From the NCBI GenBank assembly GCA_963971405.1, contig OZ020485.1, positions 16,120,001-16,184,000 on the forward strand: a stretch of 64,000 nt of DNA, written 5' to 3'. Under the pieces are notes generated by a model that ran no database searches, had not been told where the DNA came from, and saw only the letters and a program-made list of their open reading frames with translations. Origin of the DNA: Psococerastis gibbosa. Lineage: Eukaryota > Arthropoda > Insecta > Psocodea > Psocidae. This document shows, one piece after another, positions 52,373 to 61,457 of the stretch. Position 1 is the stretch's first letter. Each line of letters starts with the position of its first letter. A program made the position numbers and the translations under genes.

Positions 52373-54603
52373 TTATCGCAAAATTTTTTTATATTCATTA
52401 TCATGTTGGTTGCTGAATAAAATGGAGTTATCTTATTGATCATTTGCGTTCTTCCTAAATGACAGTAAGTGTCGTGTATTTCTTGTATCAATCTTTTACT
52501 GAGGTTTTCAGACAATAGTATTTTGTCTTTTCTTTTTAACTTTTTGTAATAAATGCCATTTTTTAATACAATGTCTTTCTTTTTTTCTTTAAAGGATATG
52601 TTCTCATTTTGGTCCTTTTTTATGTCTTCGAGACTTATTAGATTTACGACTTCCAGGATGTCGTCTGTGTTATCAATTGGTTCTAGAACTGGATTCCTGC
52701 TTAGGCAGTCTGCTTCTTGATTTGATTTTCCCGGATTGTATTTTATCGTGAAATCATATTGAGATAAGTAATATGTCAAATCTCCTAACTCTTCATCTGT
52801 TCTAGATTTTATGTTCAAGTTTTCTAGAGGTTTGTGATCCGTGTATACTGTGAATTGTTTCCCAAGCAGCCAGTGTTGCCAATATTTCACTGCTTCTTTT
52901 ATGGCTAAACATTCTAGGTATATCGCTTTTTTTTTCTTTTGTGCCTCATTCAATTTCTTTGAAAAATAGGCTACTGGTTTATAACTGTTATTTTCATCTT
53001 CTTGCTTCAACACAGCTCCAACTCCTTTGATACTTGCATCAGTATAAACTTTAATTGGTGAATTTGGATCAAATATTTTTAGAACTGGTTCCGAACATAG
53101 CAATGTTTTAATCTTCTCAAATGAATCTTGACATTCTTTCGACCAAACAAATCTTACATTTTTCCTCAGAAGATTATGTAAAGGGTCTGAGATTTGTGCC
53201 ATGCGTGGGATGAATTTGTGGTGGTAATTAATTTTCCCAAGGAATTGTCTTACATTTGTTCTTGTTTCTGGAACTGGGAAGTTTCTCACTGCAATTAAGT
53301 AATCTTCCTGTGGTTTTACTGAGTTCTTTTCAATAATATGACCCAAGTATTTTGCATGATTCTTTGCAAATGAGCATTTTGAAAATTTTAATCTAAATCC
53401 CTCTTTGTGGATTGCTTCCAATAGTCTTGAAAGATGCTGTATATGCTGTGTAAAATTTTGTGAGAAAATTAATATGTCGTCGATGAAGGACACTGCAAAA
53501 TCTGTAAGTTTGTATTTTCTAATTATATTATTTAAAATCCTTTGAAAAATTGCGGGTGCTGTTTTCAATCCAAAAGGGAGGCAGGTCCACTGATAGTGTC
53601 CTTCCTGTGTTACAAATGCGGTTTTAGGTTTATCTTGAATCCTTAGGGGAATAGACCAAAATGCAGAATTTATATCCAAAGTTGTAAAATATTCGCAGTT
53701 AACACTTTTTACTATCAAATCTTCAATCAGTGGAAATGGCTGTGCTTGAGGAGTTATAATTTTATTTAAATCTCTGAAGTCTATACACATTCTTGATTTT
53801 TTATTTTCGTCTTTCTTAAATGCTAGTGTAACTGGAGCAGCAAAAGGGCTGTATGACTCCTCAATAAGACCTTTTTCCAATAGCTTAGCTACTTGACTTT
53901 CTATTTCTTTCCTATCTTCGAACGTGCACCTGTAAGGTCGTTTAAAACAGTATTTTTCTTCCATTAGGTCAATATGAGCCTCATAGTCCTTAACAGTGCC
54001 AATGTCATATTTATCTCTGGCGAATACTGATTTATATTTGTTTAACAACTTGTCGATTTCTGACTGTTCACACAAATTCAAATGATTCACAATTATCTCA
54101 AATTTATCAGTATTTAGATGATTGTTGAAGTTTACTTCATATTTTGTGGGATTGTATGTTTTCCTTTTTATGTCACCTGTTAAAACTGGAATATTGGCAT
54201 TTGTGCGATTGTCAACCTCTTTATTCAAATAAATTTCATTTTCTTGTTTTTGAAAGTCTTTGTTCTGAATAATCCTTAGATCTTCAGTCTGGATTAATTT
54301 AAAATTTTCAATACAGTCTAAACCAACCAAAAAATCATAACTGAAATTCTCACTGTCCACAATGAACACATTGATCATTTTTTCAATATTATAAATTTTT
54401 ACTTTTAGGGTTATCATACCTTTTGTTTTTCCTGCACCGTTAATAGTTTTTAAGCTTATTATTTTTTTTGAATTTTCCATATTTTCTTCTTTAATTTTTA
54501 ATAATCTTGCATTTATCAATGATACGTTTGAACCTGAGTCGTAAATACCAGAAATTTGTAATGTATCATTTAGCAATAGCTTGATTTTTATTAACGGTGG
54601 CAC
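52306..54603 (-). CDS. Pol: protease, reverse transcriptase, RNase H, integrase zinc finger
   Basis: The frame begins in a -1 register at the end of gag; there is no ATG at the border (the codon at 54603 is GTG), so it is expected to be made as Gag-Pol. The protease active site is DSGS (Asp about residue 22). Reverse transcriptase shows MCIDFRDLNKI, TTLDINSAFWSIPL, LPFGLKTAPAIFQ and FIDDILIFS (residues 373-376 FIDD, a variant of Y-[IVM]-DD). RNase H follows with VYTDASIKGVGAVL, ECLAIKEAV and YTDHKPL, then NQEADCLSR. The end holds the integrase HHCC finger (HDTYCHLG ... CDNCSVC). Stop at 52306-52308. All domains look intact. Confidence 0.92.
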   Translation of the reverse strand: MPPLIKIKLLLNDTLQISGIYDSGSNVSLINARLLKIKEENMENSKKIISLKTINGAGKTKGMITLKVKIYNIEKMINVFIVDSENFSYDFLVGLDCIENFKLIQTEDLRIIQNKDFQKQENEIYLNKEVDNRTNANIPVLTGDIKRKTYNPTKYEVNFNNHLNTDKFEIIVNHLNLCEQSEIDKLLNKYKSVFARDKYDIGTVKDYEAHIDLMEEKYCFKRPYRCTFEDRKEIESQVAKLLEKGLIEESYSPFAAPVTLAFKKDENKKSRMCIDFRDLNKIITPQAQPFPLIEDLIVKSVNCEYFTTLDINSAFWSIPLRIQDKPKTAFVTQEGHYQWTCLPFGLKTAPAIFQRILNNIIRKYKLTDFAVSFIDDILIFSQNFTQHIQHLSRLLEAIHKEGFRLKFSKCSFAKNHAKYLGHIIEKNSVKPQEDYLIAVRNFPVPETRTNVRQFLGKINYHHKFIPRMAQISDPLHNLLRKNVRFVWSKECQDSFEKIKTLLCSEPVLKIFDPNSPIKVYTDASIKGVGAVLKQEDENNSYKPVAYFSKKLNEAQKKKKAIYLECLAIKEAVKYWQHWLLGKQFTVYTDHKPLENLNIKSRTDEELGDLTYYLSQYDFTIKYNPGKSNQEADCLSRNPVLEPIDNTDDILEVVNLISLEDIKKDQNENISFKEKKKDIVLKNGIYYKKLKRKDKILLSENLSKRLIQEIHDTYCHLGRTQMINKITPFYSATNMIMNIKKFCDNCSVCKKKTNQEKNLNMGSYHI
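52334..52359 (-). promoter_or_regulatory. A-rich shift site between pol and integrase frames
   Basis: In sense there are runs of ten A (52350-52359) and seven A (52334-52340). The second gives a pol-phase A AAA AAT heptamer. Either run would allow a -1 shift into the integrase frame, or mark a single-base indel in a homopolymer. Confidence 0.55.
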
Positions 54604-54605
54604 TT

Positions 54606-55742
54606 TTAGTTTTTTGGATCTTCTGTATTTAATTCCACTTCCAGTTCTGAATTGTTAACTGATTTAAATGATCCTATTTTTTTGTTTTTATCTTCTTTTT
54701 CTCTAAACCAGCAATTTGATTCAGAATGAAAACGCTTCCCTTTGTTTGCCTTTTCACATATTCCACATGGATTTTTGTCTTCACCTTTCTTTTGTTTGTT
54801 ATCCCAGAAAGGATTTCCTTTTTTTTCATGTATATTTTTCCTCACAAGGTGTTCTAATTTAGATATTTCATTATAAAGATCTTGAGTTTCTTGAAGTGTT
54901 CCTCTGTCAATCTTGTCGGATACATAATTTGGTAAACCGATAGCAATTAGATCAATCAATGTTTCAGTGTCCATGGATTTTCTGATTTGAAGTAGTAACT
55001 TCTCTTTTTTCAGGGCATATTCAAGCAAGGACCCTGATTGATATTTGAAGGCAAAAGCATATCTAATAGGAGACCAACCTTTGTTACCAAAAGTTTCAAT
55101 AAAAATGTTTTTCCAGTTGTTCCATTCTGATTCTATAGAGTATTTTAAAATCATGCAAGTGTACCAGTCAGCACTACCTTTTTCAAGGAAAAACTTCAAA
55201 ATCTCAATTATTTTCCTATCTTCTACCACTGCACAGCGAACACATTCTTTTTCAAATTGATCCATCCATTGGCTGGCATTGGATGTTTTTTCATCAAATT
55301 TTTCAATCATGAAATCTTTAGCAATTTTGTTTAAGTTTTTAACTTCAGAAGTTTGTTCTTTGGATTCTAGAACTTTTTCTAACAACTTCTTTATTGTGTC
55401 CTCTGACGTGCTTGTAGTAGATATTTCAGCTACCTTGTCTGGAATCTCCTCTAAATAAAAATCATCAAATAATAAGTTACCTTCCTCATCAAAATAAATT
55501 TTTTTCATATTTTCAGTTAGGGTTATCCAAACTTTCCTGAATTGGTTTCTTTTTCCTAACGTGTTTTTCACTCTGGCATACACTTGTGACGTTATCAATT
55601 CTTTGTGTAAACTTGTTGGCAGGTATTCATCTGGTATTGCAAAAGAACGACCACCTGGTGTGCCGATTGAGGTTAGGCATAGTATTGTAGTTTTCCCATC
55701 TGACGCTGCTCGCGTTTTAAAGTCGAACCTTAGTTTCTCCAT
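54606..55742 (-). CDS. Gag of the LTR retrotransposon
   Basis: 378 codons from ATG at 55742 to TAA at 54606-54608. It encodes the structural shell protein: an N-terminal region, a capsid-like helical part (WMDQFEKECVRCAVVEDRK, the 'W...F' start of Gypsy capsids), and near residues 325-345 a single zinc knuckle CGICEKANKGKRFHSESNC, spaced C-x2-C-x9-H-x4-C instead of the common C-x2-C-x4-H-x4-C. The last codons are CCA AAA AAC TAA, which place the slippery heptamer right before the stop. The ATG lies only 31 bases after the 5' LTR. Confidence 0.88.
   Translation of the reverse strand: MEKLRFDFKTRAASDGKTTILCLTSIGTPGGRSFAIPDEYLPTSLHKELITSQVYARVKNTLGKRNQFRKVWITLTENMKKIYFDEEGNLLFDDFYLEEIPDKVAEISTTSTSEDTIKKLLEKVLESKEQTSEVKNLNKIAKDFMIEKFDEKTSNASQWMDQFEKECVRCAVVEDRKIIEILKFFLEKGSADWYTCMILKYSIESEWNNWKNIFIETFGNKGWSPIRYAFAFKYQSGSLLEYALKKEKLLLQIRKSMDTETLIDLIAIGLPNYVSDKIDRGTLQETQDLYNEISKLEHLVRKNIHEKKGNPFWDNKQKKGEDKNPCGICEKANKGKRFHSESNCWFREKEDKNKKIGSFKSVNNSELEVELNTEDPKN
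54609..54615 (-). promoter_or_regulatory. -1 ribosomal frameshift site A AAA AAC
   Basis: The heptamer is in the gag phase X XXY YYZ and is followed immediately by the gag stop TAA. A -1 slip moves translation into the protease frame without any further stop. This is the classical retroviral-type slippery sequence. Confidence 0.8.
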
Positions 55743-55773
55743 TTTTCACGAAGTATTCACAATAATGTTGTTT

Positions 55774-56139
55774 TGTAATAAGGTTATTAAGTACCACTTT
55801 TCTTGAAATAAAAACTCCGTTGGGTTTCTGCAATAAAAACAGTTTCATTTATTTATTTTTTTGTTTACAAGATAAAATTACAAAAGACAGTTAAAAATAA
55901 TCTTACCTGCAATAAAAACAGAAAACAACATCAAAAGTTTTTACTCCGGGTGATTTACTTGTTATTCCTTATTTAAATTAATCTTTAAAAACAATAGAAA
56001 TTTTCTACGATATTTCGATATTTTTAGGTTAGAATCTCGACCATGGAGTAATGAGTCTATAACTCTGTGCGAAACGCGGCAAATTCAAACTTAAAGAACA
56101 TGACGTCTCCTATAAATGGGAGTCGTTATTTTCTTTATA
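55774..56139 (-). repeat. 5' LTR
   Basis: 366 bp, same sequence as 51066-51431 at every position I compared. Its sense 3' end (CCTTATTACA) is followed by AAACAACATTATTGTG, which is not an evident tRNA 3'-end match. Confidence 0.9.
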
Positions 56140-56149
56140 AGTATAATAT

Positions 56150-56280
56150 TGTATACCAGACAAAGCAGTAGAATCCAGCACGCCTTCAGAACCTACAGAA
56201 TGACCACGTCCTATCATCCCGGATTCTACTGCTTCGTCACGTAACTCCGTCCGTAAAAGCCTTCGTAATTATATAATATA
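56150..56280 (+). repeat. Fragment sharing a tail with 29390-29450
   Basis: GGATTCTACTGCTTCG and AAAGCCTTCGTAATTATAT match in order the putative Penelope-like tail at 29390-29450. The preceding GCAGTAGAATCC is an inverse of GGATTCTACTGC, so a short fold-back is also present. Confidence 0.4.
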
Positions 56281-56571
56281 CTTCCCAATCTATGCTACCC
56301 GGCCATGATAGGATGGCATTTGGAACACTTTGTTTATTCCAAAACATGCATAAGCGGAACATCAAGTTTATTCGAAATTTATAAGTGTTTCATCCTATCG
56401 TAGACTACGATTCGTAGTTGGTTAGTACATAATATTTAAGCACACATGACTAAAACGAGCCAGTTTTTTATTGGGCCGAATTCTTCTGTTCCATCAGCTC
56501 GAGACATAGGTTTTAACACTATATTTACTTAATTTGAAGTCTCGTATCTAAACTTGATTATATATGTACGT

Positions 56572-56830
56572 ATAAGTCATGCATTCGCCTGTTCATTGCG
56601 TCAATGCTAAGCTTGCCTCAGCTTGCCCATTAGCGCTTGTAGCCAGTGTAGGTTGACATCGAGGACGTACGTAGGCTATACCAGTTTGCCAATGGCCAAA
56701 AATTCATATGGAAACAATACAAATAATGCCCAAAAATCCATGGGGTCGTTGGCATTGAACAAGGGCCCAATAGACTACTATCAGAAGGTCTACGTCCATT
56801 CCAAGTCTTTCTGGACATTATTATTAATAA
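56572..56830 (+). repeat. Repeat X copy
   Basis: AAGTCATGCATTCGCCTGTT, GCCAGTGTAGGTTGACATCG, CCAGTTTGCCAATGGCC, AATCCATGGGGTCGTTGGCA; same order as 8820-9130. Confidence 0.55.
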
Positions 56831-56839
56831 TTTTGGACA

Positions 56840-58470
56840 TCTGAGTCGTCGCAATGACCAGATTTTCTTGATTCTCTATTCTAAGATATTATATTATATG
56901 TATATTATACAGAGCCGTAGCTAAATTAGATGGAAGTACATCATTATCGGCTACTTACACCAAACAATGCATAGTACATCACCGTGACGAGCTGTCAAAG
57001 CCCATCATGTAGCACATATGGGGGCAGGGGGAGGGGGGGGGGTGTAAGGGAAGCAACATAACGTGTTGACAAGTGTCCCACCTCACAGACTTCCCAATTA
57101 CTCCATAACATAACCTAATATTGACTTACGTTTAGCCTAAGTAAAATTAACGTAAACAAACACAGGCTAAAATCACATCGACCACACTATGGTGAGCATT
57201 ATGTAGATAGTCTAATCTTGTTGTTTGAACATAATATTAATCGGCTTTACGGTTTCTAGACGGTTGTAGCGGGGACGGAGGCTGGTAGCTAGGCACTGTG
57301 ATACAAGGAGCCCTTCTGACCTTTCTATTACCTGAAAGGAGCAATTCGAATAAAGTCCAGTAAGCTAATAAATATTCTTACTATACTATAATTCGAGAAG
57401 AAATCGTGGCAAGCAGAAGAAGCAGCTACAGAGACAATGCACTGTTTCATTGATTTAAACAATTTAAGCTTGCTTTCGAATAAACAGCGATTCCGGTTCT
57501 TAACTTATAAAACTTGGTCGGGCAATAGATACCCATTACACTGCTTGTCAGATGAAAGTCGTCACATCTTAATAGGTAAATCTGTCTTTTTCTTCTTTTA
57601 ATGCTTCTTCTATCGAAGATTGGCGATCACCATGGCAATTTGGATTTTGGAGCCTGCAGCTCGGAAAAGGGAATACGTCATCTTGCCAAACCACTGCCTC
57701 CAAGTTTTTCAACCACGGTGTTCTTCTTCTGCCGGGAGCCCTCTGTCCTTCTGTCTTCCCTTGGATTATTACATGCAGAAGGAGATACTTTTAGTTCCTC
57801 ATCACGTGGCCAATGCAAGGCCGTAGCCAGAATTTTTTTTAGGGGTGGTTTCAGAAATTTCATTGCATATGACATAGTTTAGCTTTTATTTTTCCTCTCA
57901 AAATCCGATTCTATCTAGTATCAAGCCATTTCATTTCAGGGGGGGGGGGTTTGAACCCCGGCCTTGGGCCAATGTATGTTAGTTTCCGTTTCTGCAACTC
58001 GGCATCTGTATCCATTCACCAGTGATTCACCTCAGGACGACCATAGTTATGGGAAACATTTCCACATAAAACATAAAATGTCTTGTTCCTTAGGGTAAAT
58101 CCCACATTCCTTTTGTATAGCGTGTTTAAGTTAATTGGATAATAGGTTAATTCTTCAGCTACACAATTACTTATCTAACCAAACTGTATTATATGCCATA
58201 TATTTCTACAAATAAAAATTGCAATTTTTATTTGCTAATACTATCGCTACTCCACCAGCAATAATTTTATGAAGCAAAAATACACAGTCGTGCTTTATAA
58301 TGATCCATGTAGCCATTGCGTTGTCCCAGCTGAAAGGGGGGAATTTCCAGTGCAGACAAAAGTGGTCATTAGGGGAGGTTTCCCCCCAGGAGGTTGCGGT
58401 GAGGGCGCGATCTGCATGCTGATTAGGTTATTTAGCTATGGAATTATGAAACCTTGTGTATGAAACAAAG
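56840..58470. other. No gene seen; poly-G repeats
   Basis: Poly-G runs near 57033 and 57941. The piece 57820-57970 has CAAGGCCGTAGCCAGAAT on the left and CCCCGGCCTTGGGCC on the right, an inverted arrangement like 32465-32600. 57640-57740 resembles part of repeat G. No exon supported. Confidence 0.35.
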
Positions 58471-58519
58471 CAGATTAATCAGGTATGCTTAGTTGAGAAA
58501 GGTTGTATTTCGACCTAGT

Positions 58520-58812
58520 TAGATACGTAGTAGTTCAGATGGTTACGTATAGAACTCGACTATGGATTTGGAAGCTAGAGGTTAGAGACTCGACTCAAAA
58601 AGGAAACTTATGGGCTTGTGGTACCCAACCTTCTAAGGTACGGAAAAAGATCCGGGGGCAGAATACTGAGCCAGAAACTATGAGTCTCTACCTAAGGTAA
58701 AAGTAAAGTAAGCAAGTCAACAAAGGTTAATTGTGAGAGTGGGCCGAAAGGCCCAAAATTCGCCCTTATGGAAAATAAAGGCAATTTTCTTTCTTTCTTT
58801 CTTCCTTTCATT
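58520..58812 (+). mobile_element. tRNA-like SINE (putative SINE-C) ending in hairpin and (TTTC)n
   Basis: The head GTAGTTCAGATGGTTACGTA and AGAGGTTAGAGACTCGAC resemble A and B boxes of a tRNA-derived SINE. The 3' end has GGTTAATTG, the hairpin GGGCCGAAAGGCCC (58741-58754), TTCGCCCTTATGGAAAATAAA and a (TTTC)n tail. The 3' module recurs at 37047-37125. Whether head and tail belong to one element is inferred. Confidence 0.5.
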
Positions 58813-59123
58813 GGAAAAAAAATAAGCACTGTGTTTCCACGAGCTATAGAAATGGTTTAAAAAAATCAGCGTCCGTCAATTCCTCGTCAATGAAATAATT
58901 ACTTAAAGCTTGGCAATACAAAAAAACAAATGAAGTGTTGTACTCAGACACTTTGAGAGCAATTTTGAAAAACAAGGTAATGAGTTTTTCTCGTTGAAAT
59001 GAAATTAAATACTCGAGTGTTTTCCGAGCTTCAGTTCACAGTTATTGACACGATGCAAATTTTATCCAATCAGATTGTTTATGTCAGCGCTAAACGTGAC
59101 ACGCTCAACGATTTTTTTTTCAC

Positions 59124-59374
59124 CTGCAGTTGGTAAGTTTGTTGTACGAAAGTTGGACAGTTTTGATTATGGTTAAAAGAAAATTCAGCTGCCCCTGGCA
59201 TGAGAAAGTCATAGGGGGCCGTGGGGGTGGCGATATACCGTGTTAAGCCTCGTGGACAGTAGGAGGGGCTAGTAGGTGTAGGTGCGGTCTGGTTGTTCTG
59301 GCCGAAGAAAGAAGGACCGAAGATAGCGGTTCTCGGTTCAGGATCGTTCATCAGAAACATGTACACTAGTGATT
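59124..59374 (-). CDS. Well-bounded exon, unidentified protein
   Basis: On the minus strand a (TTTC)n microsatellite ending in TTAG serves as acceptor tract, followed by 251 bases: two bases plus 83 codons (phase 1 in, phase 0 out), then CTGCAG|GTGAAA. The peptide reads SLVYMFLMNDPEPRTAIFG, PSFFGQNNQTAPTPTSPSYC, PRGLTRYIATPTAPYDFLM, PGAAEFSFNHNQNCPTFVQQ, TYQLQ. It has two cysteines, one N-glycosylation-type site (NQT) and a Pro/Thr-rich middle; GC content is far above its surroundings. No family recognised. It could also be a first coding exon starting at an internal Met. The host gene's other exons were not found. Confidence 0.5.
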
Positions 59375-59849
59375 CTAAGAAAGAAAGAAAGAAAGAAAAA
59401 TAAAGACTTGAAGTAATTGTAGTGGAGTATTCTGTAATATTTGGATTATACCAGATTACCAGTACGTACTACCTACCTTTACCGCTTCTGCGGGCTTGAG
59501 CTACTATCGCGTGGGAAAAGCCTTATACGTGCCAAAATATCTAATGAAATACCAATCCTAGAGCTGTCCAAAATTTCAGGACGAAGAGAAAAAAAAATCT
59601 GAGTCTTTTGATACACAATATTATTAGACTAAACTACGATTGCCCGAGGCCAACAGGTTGGCACGCCCTTCAAACCATGTCCAGAAAATTGCTTAACTAG
59701 AACCTGCCAACTTTCAGGTGAAAATTAGAGAACCATATTTTTCACCCTGAAAATGTAGTCAGCAACAAGCAGCGTTTTCACCCACCGGTAAAGGCAAGAT
59801 TCCCATTAGGTATGGGTGGACCCAAGCTCAACGAATTTTTTTCCTCGTA

Positions 59850-60240
59850 AGGCGCCCATTCCATTGACCGGCTAGGGCTATTTCCAAAAACAGTGACGTG
59901 GTAGCAGACATTCAAGACTTAGGTTGCGTTTCCACCGATCTCACATTGCAGAATGCAAATGACATTGACGGAAATTAGAATTTTTCTTTTTATAGAAATC
60001 TATTAAAATGTTTGTAGGCTACTTAACATATCCCATGAACCCATTTTTTAATTTTAGTTTGTTTGTTTGTGATTTTACTGTATGATCATTGATCAATTTT
60101 AACTATTGCATAGAGGAAAATAAACATTTCCGTCAATTCCGCAATGCGAGGTCGGTGGAAACGCCACCTAAGTCTTGAATGTCTGCTACCACGTCACCGT
60201 TTTTGGAAATAGCCCTAGCCGGTCAATGGAATGGGCGCCT
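59850..60240. mobile_element. Fold-back element F copy 4
   Basis: Ends AGGCGCCCATTCCATTGACC and GGTCAATGGAATGGGCGCCT are an exact inverted pair, with TA on both sides (59848-59849, 60241-60242). The best-preserved copy, 391 bp. Confidence 0.88.
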
Positions 60241-60242
60241 TA

Positions 60243-60995
60243 GAGTCGCGACCCTAAACCTACATGATCATATTCCAGTTCAGAAATAACTGGACTACAC
60301 CAACAACCCATTCAAATTTCAAATACTACCTAATTCATCAAAGCATGGCTGCCATTAACTTCTCTTTTAAGAGGCTGATCAATATTCTCACGAGCGGCGA
60401 GGCGAGACTAGTGCAAAAAAGAGGCGAGAAATATTCTGTGATTTATATAGATGCTTTTTCGATCCCTCGATTTACTACGTCGGATCCCACCCCTACCATG
60501 TTTTTGTCAAAGGACTTACGTACATCGTAGCCTTTTACTAGATTAACACCTCCTTCGCCTCTTCTTTCTGCTTCGGGGGAAATTTCACTTCATTCTCCAA
60601 AATATTGCACTTTTTTGTGTATGTATACCAGTACAATCTACGTAACTGAAATTAGAGGATATGGAAAAAACCGGGGCGTCGTGTTAACCGTCTTAACAGC
60701 GGTTAATACGACGATAATACTACAATGTAAACAATCTACGTACTTACATTGAGGCGGATTCTTTCAGGGCGGGACAAAACTAGACAACGGCGACCCTTTC
60801 TGAATTATTCGACATTCTACAGTACCTAAATTGCATGCATATATAAATCAAGACCGTTCCGAGGCCCAGGCGGAGAGGGAATTGGGGTTCCCATTTTTTT
60901 TTTCTATTTCATAAAACGTTTGTTGAATGTTGACACTTTTATTATGCTAAGTTACCATACCGCATTCTTTGAATAACCATGCCTATATTTATACT
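60243..60995. other. No gene seen
   Basis: No supportable exon or repeat copy. An 88-codon frame at 60264-60530 has no recognisable domain. Confidence 0.3.
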
Positions 60996-61014
60996 AGTAA
61001 TTCCATTGAATATA

Positions 61015-61438
61015 AAGAATTAAAGAATTATAAAGAATTAAAGAAATGCGAAGAAAACCTTTTACATGTCGCAGAGATGAGGATGCTCCGGTATTCGATC
61101 GGCTGCAAGCTGTCTGATAGGAGGAGGAATGAAGACATCAGGGCAAATCTTAGTACAGCCAGCATTGTAGATACGGCGAGAGAACGGCGCCTGGCATGGT
61201 GGGGACATACAAAACGGAGGGAGGATGGACACCTGCTGTACCGAGTGGAGAACTACGTCGTGGAGGGCAGGAGACCAAGAGGCCGACCCAAGCTGACCCT
61301 GGAAGCGAAGGTAGCACAAGACCTGAGTACCTTGAACCTGACCATAGAGGACACCGAAAACCGTATTGCGTGGAAGAAGAAGATCCAAGTCGCCGACCCC
61401 TCCGAAGGGATAAGGCGCGGATAAAGTAAAGTAAAGTA
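61015..61438 (+). pseudogene. 5'-truncated LINE (RTE-like) with 19 bp target duplication
   Basis: A 151-codon frame contains MLRYSIGCKLSDRRRNEDIR, then ARERRLAWWGHTKRREDGHL, then VEGRRPRGRPKLTLEAKVAQ and a stop near 61422. This is the familiar C-terminal tail that follows the reverse transcriptase in RTE- and related LINEs ('MLRWM.G..R.D..RN..I', 'RL.WYGHV.R', 'GRPK..W'). It ends with AAAGTAAAGTAAAG. AGTAATTCCATTGAATATA flanks it at 60996-61014 and 61439-61457 without mismatch, so the insertion is young. Everything upstream of the tail is missing. Confidence 0.85.
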
Positions 61439-61457
61439 AGTAATTCCATTGAATATA

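Larger units (their letters stand above)
51066..56139 (-). mobile_element. Complete Ty3/Gypsy-type LTR retrotransposon, recent
   Basis: The element is 5,074 bp on the minus strand, with 366 bp LTRs (51066-51431 and 55774-56139) that I find identical by eye, so the insertion is young. Flanks share AAGTA (51061-51065 and 56139-56143, counting the shared A) as a 4-5 bp target duplication. Order in sense: gag, protease, reverse transcriptase, RNase H, integrase, the Ty3/Gypsy order. Gag and pol are joined by a -1 slippery site; the integrase core lies in a further -1 frame. A purine-rich tract precedes the 3' LTR. I see no primer-binding site starting TGG after the 5' LTR. No env-like frame is present. 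Confidence 0.92.
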
